Source: Catenulispora sp. MAP5-51
GTDB lineage: Bacteria; Actinomycetota; Actinomycetes; Streptomycetales; Catenulisporaceae
DNA: 64,000 bases
Assembly (NCBI RefSeq): GCF_041261205.1
Contig: NZ_JBGCCH010000006.1
Location: 186,001 to 250,000 of the forward strand
Direction: 5' to 3'
Made by a program: the position numbers and the translations under genes. The notes beneath the pieces were generated by a model. It had not been told where the DNA came from. It saw only the letters and a program-made list of their open reading frames with translations, and made no database searches. This document shows, one piece after another, positions 1 to 10,406 of this stretch. The stretch's first letter is position 1, and every line of letters begins with the position of its first letter.

Positions 1-330
1 CACGCCTATGAAGCGGTGCTCCCGGGACGGATGCGGGACGAGTCCGATCTGATATCCCTTTGTCTGGTCCACGAGCCCTGCGACACCGGGGCCGGCGAAG
101 CGGGTGTGGAGCGAGTGCTCTTCGCCGTCGCCGATCCCTCGGCCGCCTCGCCGGTGGCACCCACGCCGGCCCGGGCGGCCGACGGCTTATGGGGCCTGGA
201 CGAGTCCGGGCGGGGCATGTACCTCGTCGAGGCGCTGGCCGACGACTGGGGCTGGCGCCGTTTCCGTGCGCCCGGGGCGGCCGAGCCGTCCGGAAAAGTC
301 GTGTGGGCGCTGTTCGAGCTCGCCTGCTGA
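1..330 (+). CDS. ATP-binding protein, anti-sigma/RsbW-like, C-terminal part
   Basis: Partial gene, open at the left window edge; only the last 109 codons are present. The segment DESGRGMYLVEALADDWG followed by the strand GKVVWALFEL matches the last ATP-lid and beta-strand region of the GHKL (HATPase_c) fold of SpoIIAB/RsbW-like proteins, which are abundant in actinomycetes. These proteins bind ATP and usually act as anti-sigma or anti-anti-sigma kinases. The next gene encodes a DUF397 protein; the two families often sit together with an XRE-type HTH gene, but no HTH gene is visible in the gap here. The N-box is outside the window, so catalytic competence cannot be judged. Confidence 0.7.
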   Translation, partial: HAYEAVLPGRMRDESDLISLCLVHEPCDTGAGEAGVERVLFAVADPSAASPVAPTPARAADGLWGLDESGRGMYLVEALADDWGWRRFRAPGAAEPSGKVVWALFELAC

Positions 331-768
331 GGCGTGAGCCGTTTTTCGCCCCTGTGGCCCGCTGTCGGGCGTCCATTACTTCAGACGAACATTTCCATCG
401 GCTTTACAACCGCGTAGCTGACTGCTGACCCCCGGTGTCGGGAGGCGTGAGGCAGTAACCGCTTTCCGTGTTCGTACTCACTTTCGGTCCGCCCCTGATC
501 GCGGGCGGTGCCCGGGTCGTTTGGTTGGCGGTCGCAGGGCTCGAATGTATATCGATCTGGTATCGAAGCCACTCCGAACGCATGCCTTGAACCTGCGGGG
601 AGAACCTTTACCCGCTCTTTGAACGTTTCACACTCGAAACCTCTGCGCGTGCGCCAGCACTACCGCTAGCATCCGTTTACTGCCATGCATCAGCGAATGC
701 TGATTCCCGCGCGGATGCACGTGCAGTGGATCAACCCTTCCCACCGTACATGTAAGGGGAAACACGAG
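331..768. other. 438-bp intergenic gap
   Basis: No convincing gene on either strand. The short reverse-strand frame at 381-572 has no ribosome binding site and no recognisable motif. The stretch from about 540 to 690 is less GC-rich than its surroundings, as expected for the promoter of the DUF397 gene. No clear -35/-10 pair or hairpin terminator was identified. Confidence 0.5.
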
Positions 769-1008
769 ATGAGCGAGTTCGAGGCCTACAACGGCATGCC
801 GGCCACCAAGGTCGCCGCCGCTTGGCGCAAGAGCAGCTACTCCAACTCGCAGGGCAACTGCGTGGAGTTCGCGGGCATGGGGGACGGCTCGGTCGCGGTG
901 CGCAACTCCCGCGACCCGCACGGGCCGGCTCTGCTGTACACCCGGGCCGAGATCGAGGCCATGATCAACGGGATCAAGGACGGCGAGTTCGACGACCTGC
1001 TCGGCTGA
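769..1008 (+). CDS. DUF397 domain protein
   Basis: A 79-residue protein with the DUF397 signature WRKSSYSNSQGNCVEFA, then VAVRNSRDPHGPALLYT and an acidic C-terminal helix (residues about 60-79). DUF397 proteins are small actinomycete-specific partners of XRE-family regulators, linked in streptomycetes to developmental control, with unsettled biochemistry. The ATG at 769 is chosen because AAGGGGA lies 8 nt upstream (754-760); an in-frame ATG at 685 would add 28 residues unlike the family. The upstream neighbour is an RsbW-like ATPase, a typical partner. Confidence 0.9.
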   Translation: MSEFEAYNGMPATKVAAAWRKSSYSNSQGNCVEFAGMGDGSVAVRNSRDPHGPALLYTRAEIEAMINGIKDGEFDDLLG

Positions 1009-1113
1009 GACCGACGGGAGCTGCGCGATAGGCGCGATAAATAGTGCGACCCGCTTCCGGCAACTGTGGACGGCCCTCTTTGCCTCGCTCGTGGACAGCG
1101 CGATGATGCAGGG

Positions 1114-2499
1114 ATGGCTGGCTGGACCGGAAGCGGTGTGGAACCGCGGACGGCCGCCGAGATCGCGGCGGCCGTCCGACAGGGAAAGAGCAGTGTGCGC
1201 GGTGCCGTCCAGGAGGCCCTGGACCGCATAGCCGCCGCGGACCCCCGGATCGGGGCGTTCCGCAAAGTCCGGCATGACGCCGCGCTGTCCGAGGCCGACG
1301 AGGTGGCCGCGCGCCCCGACTTGGCAGACCTCCCGCTGGCCGGAGTACCGGTCGCGGTGAAGGACAACGTCGCGGTCGCCGACGAGCAGTGCCGGCACGG
1401 CACCGCCGCGACCGCGGACCGCCCCCCGGAGCCCGAGGACCATCCCGTGGTGGCCCGGCTCCGAGCCGCCGGCGCGGTCGTGGTCGGCCTCACCCACACC
1501 CCCGAGCTGTCGCTGGTCGCGATGACCGACAGCGCCCTGGGCATGGCGCGCAATCCCTGGGACCCGGCCCGGACGCCGGGCGGCTCCTCCGGCGGCGCGG
1601 CCGCGGCGGTGGCCGCCGGGCTCGTGCCCGTCGCGCACGGCAACGACGGCCTGGGCTCGATCCGCGGCCCGGCGGCGTGCTGCGGCCTGTTCGGCTTCAA
1701 GCCCGGACTCGGCACCGTCCCCTCCGGACTCGGCCGCGACTCGTGGTGGGGCCTGGCCGAGAACGGCCCGCTGGCCACCACCGTCGAGGACGCGGCCCTG
1801 ATGCTGTCGGTGATGGCCGGCGACCCCGCCCTGGCCGCCGCGCCGAACACGCGTCCCTCCGGGCTGAGGATCGCAGTGTCGACGGCGCCGACCTCGCGGG
1901 GCTACCGCGTCGACCGGGAGCACAAGGACACCGTCGAAAGCGTGGCCAAGGTGCTGGAGGAGGCCGGGCACACGGTCGTCGAGGCCCGGGGCTACCCGCA
2001 GTACCTCGGCTTCGGCGCGGTGCAGACCTGGTACGCGGCCGCCGCCATGGACGCCGGGGAGTACGACCGGAGGGCCCTGGACCGTGCGACGCGGCGGATG
2101 GCGTCGGCCGGCCGCACCTTGGCGAAGGCCGGGCTGAACGGGGCCCGGACCCGGCGCAAGTGGCGGGACCGCGATGCCGACCGGTTCCTCGGTGACGCGG
2201 ACGTCGTCCTGACCCCGACCCTGCTCAGGCCGCCGCCGGAAGCGGTCCGATGGGGCCGGCGCGGGCTGCTGTCCACCTTCGTGGCGAACACCTCCTACGC
2301 CGGGCTGTGCCCGCCGTGGAACCTGGCCGGGTGGCCGGCGATGAACGTCCCGGCCGGGACGCACAGCTGCGGGATGCCGATCGGCGTGCAGTTCGCCGCG
2401 CGGCGGGGACAGGAGGCCCTGCTGCTCGGGCTCGCGGCGTACCTGGAGGCGGTGCGGCCCTGGCCGCGCACCGCGCCGATGGGAGTCGTGGGCGGCTGA
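1114..2499 (+). CDS. Amidase signature family hydrolase
   Basis: A 461-residue amidase. The Ser-cisSer-Lys triad is visible: Lys83 in VPVAVKDN, the cis-Ser in GGSSGG (158-159) and the nucleophile Ser182 in GLGSIRGPAA. Members hydrolyse amide bonds of small amides, acyl-amino compounds or aminoacyl-tRNA precursors. GatA is unlikely because gatB and gatC are not adjacent. The start is placed at ATG 1114; GTG 1066 is an alternative but adds 16 residues that look non-homologous. The gene is followed closely by guaA, which seems to have its own promoter. The substrate cannot be assigned. Confidence 0.88.
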   Translation: MAGWTGSGVEPRTAAEIAAAVRQGKSSVRGAVQEALDRIAAADPRIGAFRKVRHDAALSEADEVAARPDLADLPLAGVPVAVKDNVAVADEQCRHGTAATADRPPEPEDHPVVARLRAAGAVVVGLTHTPELSLVAMTDSALGMARNPWDPARTPGGSSGGAAAAVAAGLVPVAHGNDGLGSIRGPAACCGLFGFKPGLGTVPSGLGRDSWWGLAENGPLATTVEDAALMLSVMAGDPALAAAPNTRPSGLRIAVSTAPTSRGYRVDREHKDTVESVAKVLEEAGHTVVEARGYPQYLGFGAVQTWYAAAAMDAGEYDRRALDRATRRMASAGRTLAKAGLNGARTRRKWRDRDADRFLGDADVVLTPTLLRPPPEAVRWGRRGLLSTFVANTSYAGLCPPWNLAGWPAMNVPAGTHSCGMPIGVQFAARRGQEALLLGLAAYLEAVRPWPRTAPMGVVGG

Positions 2500-2525
2500 G
2501 GCCGCCTCGCGCGCGATCACCGGCG

Positions 2526-2557
2526 TGACCTGAGCGGTCGTCTGATCCCGATAGACT
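2526..2557 (+). promoter_or_regulatory. Candidate guaA promoter
   Basis: TAGACT at 2552-2557 is a good actinomycete -10 element. The upstream TGACCT (2526-2531) is a poor and widely spaced -35. The -10 ends 9 nt before the guaA ATG, so the transcript would be leaderless or nearly so, which fits the lack of a Shine-Dalgarno sequence. Confidence 0.35.
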
Positions 2558-2566
2558 TGGGCCATC

Positions 2567-4138
<1,572 letters not shown>

Positions 4139-4160
4139 GCGCCTGAGCGTGGCGCCGGGG

Positions 4161-4190
4161 GCCGGGTCTTCGGACCCGGCTCTCGCTTTT
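4161..4190 (+). terminator. Intrinsic terminator of guaA
   Basis: Perfect 8-bp stem GCCGGGTC / GACCCGGC (4161-4168, 4173-4180) closed by a TTCG tetraloop and followed by TCTCGCTTTT. It lies between guaA and the convergent gene ending at 4213. Confidence 0.85.
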
Positions 4191-4212
4191 GTGCTCCGGT
4201 TGTGCGGCGGGC

Positions 4213-5217
4213 CTACGGAGCCTCGTCGTACTCCAGCGCTTCGCGCAGCTTGCGGTTCACATGCCGCAGCCGCTCGATGGTCCGCTGGGCCTCGCGCAGC
4301 TCATAGCGCAGTTTGATGATCTCCTCGATCGCCGCGAGGTCCGCCAGGTCGCTCAGGTCCGCCAGATCGGCCGAGGCGAGCGCGGGCTCGACCTCCTCGG
4401 CGTACTCCGGCTCCGGCGGCGCCGGGATCGCCAGCTCGGCCGGCTGCGTGAGCGCGGCCTGCACCTCGGCGGCCCACTGGAGCGCGTCCGGCTCCGGCAC
4501 CCGGCGGACGAACTCGTGGATCACCGCGCCGACCGGTTCGGGCTCGGCGAGGTGGCTCCTGTGCGCCGGCATCTCCGGTATCTCCTGGAGCTCCGGGGTC
4601 TCGGGCGTCTGCGGGATCTCGGGCAGCTCCGGCTCCGCGGCGAGGTCCGCGGCAGCTTCAGCTTGCGCGGGAACCCGCTCCCGAGCGGAATCCTGCGCGG
4701 CGTCCGGCCGTGCCACCAGCTCGCTGGGCTCCTCGGCGTCCAGATCCTCGTCCGACTCCCGCATCATCGCGGCCGTCCAGCCCGCGGCCTCGCACGCGGC
4801 GTCCCGGAACTCCCGCAGCTGCCGCAGCATCCCCTCGCTCGACGGGAACAACCGCCGGGCCTGCGCCACGTTCGCCACCGCCAGCGGCGCGGCCTGCACC
4901 GAGTCGCCCAGCTCCGAATAGGCCTGTGCCAGCTTGATCCGCGCCATCAGCGCGTCGCGGGGCCCCGAGCCGATGCCCTGCTCGGCACGCTCCAGTTTCG
5001 CGACCAGGCCGCTGATCCACTCCTGCGGGTCGGCGTAGGGCTCGGCGTATTCCTCGACCGGCTCGTCGATCGGCTCGTCCGCCGGTTCGTCGGCTCCGCC
5101 GGCGGCTTCGGAGATGTCGACGGCTTCGGAGGCTTCGGCGGCGTCCCGCGTCGGCTCCCCGGCGCTCACCGGCTCCTGGAACTCCTCGGCCTCCCGGCCG
5201 ATTTCGTACTCTGACAT
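4213..5217 (-). CDS. Acidic protein with TPR-like and coiled-coil segments, unknown function
   Basis: A 334-residue protein that I do not recognise. The N-terminus (1-65) is strongly acidic and low in complexity. Residues about 66-150 are helical and contain a TPR-like helix pair (LMARIKLAQAYSELGDSVQA). The middle is Pro/Glu-rich with PEIPQTPETPELQEIPEMP-type repeats, and the last 40 residues (IIKLRYELREAQRTIERLR) look like a coiled coil. No signal peptide or membrane segment, so it is probably cytoplasmic and possibly a scaffold. The ATG at 5217 has AGGGGG 5 nt upstream. It converges with guaA; the riboswitch-controlled hydrolase lies upstream on the same strand. Confidence 0.7.
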   Translation of the reverse strand: MSEYEIGREAEEFQEPVSAGEPTRDAAEASEAVDISEAAGGADEPADEPIDEPVEEYAEPYADPQEWISGLVAKLERAEQGIGSGPRDALMARIKLAQAYSELGDSVQAAPLAVANVAQARRLFPSSEGMLRQLREFRDAACEAAGWTAAMMRESDEDLDAEEPSELVARPDAAQDSARERVPAQAEAAADLAAEPELPEIPQTPETPELQEIPEMPAHRSHLAEPEPVGAVIHEFVRRVPEPDALQWAAEVQAALTQPAELAIPAPPEPEYAEEVEPALASADLADLSDLADLAAIEEIIKLRYELREAQRTIERLRHVNRKLREALEYDEAP

Positions 5218-5286
5218 TCCGTCCCCCTGACAACGTCGAAGGGCGCCGACGTGACGTCGGCGCCCCGCGGCTGGCTCGGCACGATA

Positions 5287-6333
5287 CTACGGCCGCACGA
5301 TCATCGCCACAGGCATCGAGTGGAGCGGGGCGTACTGGATCACCGTGCCCGGCATCGCGGCGTGGATGATCATGCCCCCGCCCACGTATATCCCGACGTG
5401 GTGCAGGCTGCCGTAGTAGATCACCAGGTCGCCGACGGCGATGTTGGCCTCGCTCACCTGGGGGAACTCATAGGCCTGCGCCGAGGAGGAGTGCGACATC
5501 GACACCCCGGCGGCGCCCCAGGCGGCCATCGTCAGGCCGGAGCAGTCGAAGCTGCTCGGGCCGTCGGCGCCGTAGACGTAGGGCTTGCCCAGCTGCGCCT
5601 TGGCGAAGGCGACGGCTATCGCCGCGCGGGCGTTCGGCGCCGGCGGCAGGTTGGCCGGCGTCTTGACGTTCTGCTGGTTGGCCTGGGTCTGCTGCTGGAC
5701 GTACTGGGTGCGCTGGGTCGGCGTCAGCGAGTCCAGCAGGGCCTGCGCGGCCTTCTCCTTGGCGTCGATGTCGGCCTTGTTCTGGGCCATCTCGTCGCGG
5801 GTCTTCTGCAGCTGCTGCAGGTCCGAGGAGGCCTCGGACTTGTCCTGGTCCAGCTGGCGCTTGATCTCCTGCGCGGTCTGCATCGAGGCGGCCGAGCGGG
5901 TGGACACCTCGGAGTTCGCGGTGGCCTGCTGCAGGAAGTTGTCCGGGGAGGCCGACAGCATCAGCTGCAGGGAGTCGTCCACGCCGCCGGCGCGATACTG
6001 CGCGGCGGCCAGGCTGCCCAGCGAGGACTGCGCGTTGGTCAGCTGCGACTGCTCCGCGGTGATGCGGGCCTGGATCTGGTTGACCTTGTTCTGCAGCGTG
6101 GCCAGGTTGGTGGCCGCCTGGTCGTACGCCTCCGAAGCCTGCTCGGCCTGCTGGTGGAGGTTGTTGACCTGGTTCTTGACGTCGTTCAGGCCCGGCGTCG
6201 GGTCCGCGTGGGCCAGACCCGGGACCAGAGCGATGGAACCGACCGTGGCGGTCGCCAGCGTCACCGCGGTACGGGGGGCGGTGATCGTCTTCTTGGACGC
6301 GCGGTGAGTTGTCACGGTTTTGTGGGACGCCAC
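5287..6333 (-). CDS. Secreted NlpC/P60 peptidoglycan endopeptidase (RipA/CwlO-like)
   Basis: A 348-residue secreted wall hydrolase that cleaves D-Glu/DAP-type peptide stems. It has an N-terminal signal peptide with cleavage likely after AHA (about 43), then a long Gln-rich coiled coil (about 48-215) as in RipA/CwlO, a linker, and the C-terminal NlpC/P60 domain (about 236-348) with catalytic Cys264 in FDCSGLT, His312 in HHVGIYVG and a further His324. The start is GTG 6333 with AAGGAGAG upstream. Expression is probably set by the c-di-AMP riboswitch directly upstream. The coiled coil usually autoinhibits or recruits activators such as FtsEX-type partners. Confidence 0.93.
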   Translation of the reverse strand: MASHKTVTTHRASKKTITAPRTAVTLATATVGSIALVPGLAHADPTPGLNDVKNQVNNLHQQAEQASEAYDQAATNLATLQNKVNQIQARITAEQSQLTNAQSSLGSLAAAQYRAGGVDDSLQLMLSASPDNFLQQATANSEVSTRSAASMQTAQEIKRQLDQDKSEASSDLQQLQKTRDEMAQNKADIDAKEKAAQALLDSLTPTQRTQYVQQQTQANQQNVKTPANLPPAPNARAAIAVAFAKAQLGKPYVYGADGPSSFDCSGLTMAAWGAAGVSMSHSSSAQAYEFPQVSEANIAVGDLVIYYGSLHHVGIYVGGGMIIHAAMPGTVIQYAPLHSMPVAMIVRP

Positions 6334-6357
6334 TAGGGCGACTCTCCTTCTCTCCCT

Positions 6358-6580
6358 GCCGCCTACCGGGTTAGCTGTCGGGTTCGGGCTGAGAAGCGTG
6401 CCCTACAGGCCGCCGCGCGGGGGTACGCAGCGGACCGATTCACCCCTTGGCCCCAGTGGATGCGGGCCGGTGGGACTTGTGGGTCCCCGGTTCCAGATCG
6501 GCGCTTCGCCAGCGGGCTGTGTGGGTGCCCGTGGAAACGGCGGGTCGCGCTTCGCCGGATTCGGCGTGAACTCCCGCCAC
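6358..6580 (-). promoter_or_regulatory. ydaO/yuaA-type c-di-AMP riboswitch
   Basis: Read on the minus strand, the leader of the NlpC/P60 gene begins with CACGCCGAATCCGGCG (near 6570-6553), contains GGAACCGGGGA and GGGGTGAATC in the middle, and ends with CCCGAACCCGACAGCT followed by AACCCGGTAGGC (about 6390-6361). These are the conserved blocks of the ydaO c-di-AMP riboswitch, in the correct order and spacing. In actinobacteria this RNA commonly precedes wall-hydrolase and Rpf genes and turns expression off when c-di-AMP is high. The aptamer ends about 10 nt before the ribosome binding site, so control could act by termination or by occluding translation. Exact ends are approximate. Confidence 0.9.
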
Positions 6581-6590
6581 CGTCCAGGTT

Positions 6591-6914
6591 GGGCGGCGTG
6601 GATACGAGTGTCCGGCCGTAACCCTAGCGAGACCCCGAACGACAAAAGGGATCGGCCCAGGACGCTATACCAGGATTTTACTTTCCAGGGCGTTTAGTGG
6701 TCCTGATTCAGTCAGAGCTGTCCGGTTTCACGCAGGGTGGATCGCGTGGTTCTTCCCGACTTGTTGTCGGCATCATCGACCTGGATCATGGGTTCAACGC
6801 GCGAAAGTACTGCAAGAGTGCCTGCTGGTCCGGCGTTTCGCCGACCCCGACGATCCGGCCCGGCGAGATCGCCGCGGCGCTGTGCGGCGAATGTCAGTGG
6901 CCTGTTTTGACGAC
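6591..6914. other. Intergenic stretch upstream of the riboswitch
   Basis: No gene supported. On the minus strand TAAAAT and TATAGC near 6660-6685 are possible -10 elements for the riboswitch transcript. The rest shows nothing I can identify. Confidence 0.4.
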
Positions 6915-6951
6915 AACGGCGGGCGACCCGTGCTCCGGGTCGCCCGCCGTT
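6915..6951 (-). terminator. Terminator hairpin of the exonuclease gene
   Basis: Perfect 16-bp stem (6915-6930 with 6936-6951; arms AACGGCGGGCGACCCG and its complement) with the 5-nt loop TGCTC. No T-tract follows on either strand. It lies about 60 bp past the exonuclease stop codon. Confidence 0.75.
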
Positions 6952-7012
6952 CGTCTCCACACCTATGACCTATGCCACACCTGTGCCACACCTATAGTCG
7001 GTGTGTTCCGCG

Positions 7013-7933
7013 TCACGCCGAGGTGGCCAGCGGCCGGGTCGGCCACTCCGGCTCGGCGTACGACTTCTCCCCGCGCCGCTCGCGGAACGCCGCCCGGTCC
7101 GCCTCCTGCTCGGCCTTCCAGCGCGCCTGTGCCTCGTGCAGCCGCACCGCGTCCAGCGTCCCCACCGCCGGGTAGCTGGCGCCGATCACCTGCGCCAGGT
7201 TCATCGCGGCCAGCGCGTCGGCGGCCGCGTCGTGCGCGCGGGTGATGGTCACGCCGTAGAACTGGCACTGCGCCTCCAGCGTGCGCGCGCCCTTGCGGAA
7301 CTTGTCCATCTGCCGGTCGATGACCAGCGGGTCGATCACCGGGGCCACCGGGGCGCGCGAGGCCAGCGGGGTCAGGCCGTTGCGGGCCAGCTCGGCCTCC
7401 AGCAGCGTCAGGTCGTAGGGGGCGTTGAACACCACCAGCGGCGTGCCCGCGCGCAGCTCGGCGGCCAGCGCGTCGGCGATCTCGTCCAGCGTCCGGCGCG
7501 GCGCGGTGCCGTGCTCGCGGGCGTGCGCGGTGGTGATGCCGTGGATCGCGGTGGCCTCGGCGGGGATCTCGACACCGGGGTCGATGAGGAAGGTCTTCTC
7601 GGTACCGTCGGAGGTGACGATGGCCGCCGAGACGATGCGCACGGTCCTGGGGTCGCGGCCGGTGGTCTCGGTGTCGAAGCCGGCCAGCCGGCGCCGGTGC
7701 CAGCCGTCGTGCGACCCGCGCTGCGGCGGGACGGCGGCCGGGGCCCCGGTCTGTGTTGGCTGACCGGTCTGTGCCGGCTGACCCTGTACCCGGGTCTGAG
7801 GCTCCCAGGCCGGGGCGCACTCATGGTGATAGGTCAGCCACGCACCGTCCACGTTGGCGCGCGTACCGGCCTCGGCTTCCACCCGACCCTTGCACGCGGC
7901 GCACGTCCCCGCGTACTTGTTGACCAGAGTCAC
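7013..7933 (-). CDS. DEDDh 3'-5' exonuclease (DnaQ/epsilon-like)
   Basis: A 306-residue protein with an RNase T/DnaQ exonuclease domain (about 83-265): motif I GFDTETTG (Asp87, Glu89), motif II FNAPYDLTLLE and motif III HDAAADALA. The N-terminus carries a small Cys4/His-type zinc-binding motif (CAAC then HHEC, residues 11-39), followed by a Gln/Thr/Pro-rich linker. It removes 3' nucleotides, probably in repair, and is not the replicative epsilon subunit judging by the extra domain. Start GTG 7933 is preferred over GTG 7951 because GAGGGAG sits 8 nt ahead of it. Divergent from ffh. Confidence 0.88.
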   Translation of the reverse strand: MTLVNKYAGTCAACKGRVEAEAGTRANVDGAWLTYHHECAPAWEPQTRVQGQPAQTGQPTQTGAPAAVPPQRGSHDGWHRRRLAGFDTETTGRDPRTVRIVSAAIVTSDGTEKTFLIDPGVEIPAEATAIHGITTAHAREHGTAPRRTLDEIADALAAELRAGTPLVVFNAPYDLTLLEAELARNGLTPLASRAPVAPVIDPLVIDRQMDKFRKGARTLEAQCQFYGVTITRAHDAAADALAAMNLAQVIGASYPAVGTLDAVRLHEAQARWKAEQEADRAAFRERRGEKSYAEPEWPTRPLATSA

Positions 7934-8095
7934 TGTGTTGTTCTCCCTCACCTCGTGTTGCCACCATGGTGGCGCACCGTTCTGACAAAGACCGCCTTCA
8001 CTCGGGTCCGGCGACGTCAGCGGCTACCCTGGTGGACTACGGCGGTTTTTTAATCCGCCCGATCTGTTGATTTCCGCGCGAAGGATGAATACGAC

Positions 8096-9652
8096 GTGTT
8101 CGACACGCTGTCCGATCGTTTGGCCACGACGTTCAAGAACCTGCGCGGCAAGGGTCGGCTCTCGCAGCAGGACATCGACGAGACCCTGCGGGCCATCCGC
8201 CAGGCGCTGCTGGAGGCCGACGTCTCGCTGCAGGCCGTGCGGCCCTTCATCGCCGCGGTGCGCGAGCGCGCCGAGGGCGCCGAGGTCTCCAAGGCGCTGA
8301 ACCCGGCCCAGCAGATCGTCAAGATCGTCAACGAGGAGCTCGTCGAGATCCTGGGCGGCGAGACCCGGCGGCTGCGGTTCGCCAAGAACCCGCCGACCGT
8401 GATCATGCTCGCCGGTCTGCAGGGCGCCGGTAAGACCACGCTGGCCGGCAAGCTGGCCCGCTGGCTGAAGTCCGAGGGCCACACCCCGATCCTGGTCGCC
8501 GCCGACCTGCAGCGGCCCAACGCGGTCACCCAGCTGCAGGTGGTCGGCGAGCGCGCCGGCGTGCCGGTGTTCGCCCCCGAGCCCGGCAACGGCGTCGGGA
8601 ACCCGGTCAAGGTCGCCCAGGACTCGATCGAGTTCGCCAAGGCCAAGCTGCACGACGTGGTCATCGTCGACACCGCCGGCCGCCTGGGCATCGACGCCGA
8701 CCTGATGAAGCAGGCCGCCGACATCCGCGACGCGGTCCGGCCCGACGAGGTCCTGTTCGTCGTCGACGCGATGATCGGTCAGGACGCGGTGACCACCGCG
8801 CAGGCCTTCATGGACGGCGTCGGGTTCGACGGCGTGGTGCTGACCAAGCTCGACGGCGACGCCCGCGGTGGTGCCGCCCTGTCGGTGCGCCAGGTCACCG
8901 GCAAGCCGGTGATGTTCGCCTCCACCGGGGAGAAGCTGGAGGACTTCGACGTCTTCCACCCCGAGCGGATGGCCGGCCGCATCCTCGACATGGGCGACAT
9001 GATGACCCTGATCGAGCGCGCCGAGCAGGCGTTCGACCAGGCCGAGTCCGAGAAGATGGCCATAAAGCTGGCCCGCAACGAGTTCACGCTCGACGACTTC
9101 CTGAAGCAGATGGAGCAGCTCAAGAAGCTCGGCTCCATGACCAAGCTGCTCGGCATGCTGCCCGGCGTCAGCGGGATCAAGGACCAGCTCAACAGCATCG
9201 ACGACAAGGACGTCGACCGCATCGCGGCCATCATCAAGTCGATGACCCCCGGCGAGCGCGACGACGTCAAGATCATCAACGGCTCCCGCCGGCAGCGCAT
9301 CGCCCGCGGCTCGGGCACCACGGTGCAGGAGGTCAACAACCTCATCGACCGCTTCCTGGAGGCCAGGAAGATGATGTCGCAGATGGCCAAGGGCGGGATG
9401 CCCGGCATGCCGGGCCTGCCCGGCGCCGGGGGGCTGGGCGGCACCAAGCGCAAGTCGGCCAAGGCCAAGGCCGCCGACCAGCGGACCAAGTCCAAGGGCC
9501 GCTCGCGCTCGGGCAACCCGGCCAAGGCCAAGGCCGAGGAGGCGGCGCGGCAGGCGCGCAAGGACGGCAACGGCTCGATGTTCGGCGACGAGGCCGGCGG
9601 CGGTCAGTTCGAGCTGCCGGACGAGTTCAAGAACCTGCTCCCGCCCCAGTAA
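8096..9652 (+). CDS. ffh: Signal recognition particle protein Ffh (SRP54)
   Basis: GTPase of the signal recognition particle; with 4.5S RNA it delivers nascent membrane proteins to FtsY and SecYEG. The 518-residue protein has the N domain (1-90), the NG GTPase domain with P-loop GLQGAGKT (107-114), DTAGR and TKLDGDA motifs, and the Met-rich M domain (about 300-435: [26 protein letters not shown]). The C-terminal tail is basic, typical of actinomycetes. Start GTG 8096. It opens the conserved ffh-rpsP-khpA-rimM-trmD-rplS block, separated from rpsP by 281 bp with its own promoter. Confidence 0.97.
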   Translation: MFDTLSDRLATTFKNLRGKGRLSQQDIDETLRAIRQALLEADVSLQAVRPFIAAVRERAEGAEVSKALNPAQQIVKIVNEELVEILGGETRRLRFAKNPPTVIMLAGLQGAGKTTLAGKLARWLKSEGHTPILVAADLQRPNAVTQLQVVGERAGVPVFAPEPGNGVGNPVKVAQDSIEFAKAKLHDVVIVDTAGRLGIDADLMKQAADIRDAVRPDEVLFVVDAMIGQDAVTTAQAFMDGVGFDGVVLTKLDGDARGGAALSVRQVTGKPVMFASTGEKLEDFDVFHPERMAGRILDMGDMMTLIERAEQAFDQAESEKMAIKLARNEFTLDDFLKQMEQLKKLGSMTKLLGMLPGVSGIKDQLNSIDDKDVDRIAAIIKSMTPGERDDVKIINGSRRQRIARGSGTTVQEVNNLIDRFLEARKMMSQMAKGGMPGMPGLPGAGGLGGTKRKSAKAKAADQRTKSKGRSRSGNPAKAKAEEAARQARKDGNGSMFGDEAGGGQFELPDEFKNLLPPQ

Positions 9653-9700
9653 CCGCTTCGCGGTGTCGTCGGCACGCTCGGCGACACCGGCCCGGGGCCG

Positions 9701-9755
9701 CCCTGGTGCCCCCCGGTGCCTTCCGGTTGCCTTGCCGGTGCCTTCCCGGTGCTGC
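9701..9755 (+). repeat. 11-bp tandem repeat, five units
   Basis: Five in-phase 11-bp units in the ffh-rpsP gap: central copies CCCGGTGCCTT, CCGGTTGCCTT, GCCGGTGCCTT, with more diverged end copies at 9701 and 9745. Non-coding; the function is unknown. Confidence 0.7.
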
Positions 9756-9789
9756 TCGGCGCCGGGGGCGTCCCAACCAGCCGGAACGT

Positions 9790-9800
9790 TCTGGCACAAT
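9790..9800 (+). promoter_or_regulatory. rpsP: Candidate rpsP -10 element
   Basis: CACAAT within TTCTGGCACAATGGAAGC resembles an actinomycete vegetative -10. It lies about 135 bp ahead of the rpsP start, leaving a long leader. No strong -35 seen. Confidence 0.35.
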
Positions 9801-9933
9801 GGAAGCTTGTACCGGTCGCGCATGGCCCTCTCTCCTGCGCTCGCCGAGTCCATCCGGCTGCTGCCGATGCCATGTCCCCACGTGGCGGCGCGGCGGCACC
9901 ACCCGCAGTCAACCAAGCAGGAGACACCACACC

Positions 9934-10404
9934 GTGGCAGTCAAGATCAAGCTCAAGCGCATGGGCAAGATCCGGAACCCGCAGTACCGGATCATCGTGG
10001 CCGACGCCCGCACCAAGCGCGACGGCCGGGCGATCGAGGAGATCGGGAAGTACCACCCGAAGGAGGACCCCTCGTACATCGAGGTCGTCTCCGAGCGTGC
10101 GCAGTACTGGCTGGGCGTCGGCGCGCAGCCGACCGAGGCCGTCGAGGCCATCCTGAAGGTCACCGGCGACTGGCAGCAGTTCAAGGGCCTGGACGCCCCG
10201 GCGCCGATGAAGGTCGCGGCCCCCAAGGCCGACCGCAAGGCCGTCTTCGAGGCCGCCGCCAAGGAGGCCGCCGACGAGCCCAAGGCCGGCGCCACCACGC
10301 CGAAGAAGAAGGCCGAGAAGAAGGCCGAGGAGACCCCGGCGACCGAGGCTCCGGTGGAGACCCCGGCCCCGGCCGTCGAGGCTGAGATCGCTTCCGAGGG
10401 CTGA
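9934..10404 (+). CDS. rpsP: 30S ribosomal protein S16
   Basis: A 156-residue S16. The conserved core (about 1-85: [28 protein letters not shown]) binds 16S rRNA and helps assemble the 30S body. The C-terminal tail of about 65 residues is Lys/Ala/Glu-rich and low in complexity, a common actinomycete extension. Start GTG 9934 has GCAGGAG about 10 nt upstream. Two bases separate it from khpA, which suggests coupled translation. Confidence 0.97.
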   Translation: MAVKIKLKRMGKIRNPQYRIIVADARTKRDGRAIEEIGKYHPKEDPSYIEVVSERAQYWLGVGAQPTEAVEAILKVTGDWQQFKGLDAPAPMKVAAPKADRKAVFEAAAKEAADEPKAGATTPKKKAEKKAEETPATEAPVETPAPAVEAEIASEG

Positions 10405-10406
10405 GC

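Noticed and set aside
381-572. Short reverse frame between the ATPase and DUF397 genes, considered as the missing HTH partner.
   Set aside because: No HTH pattern and no ribosome binding site.
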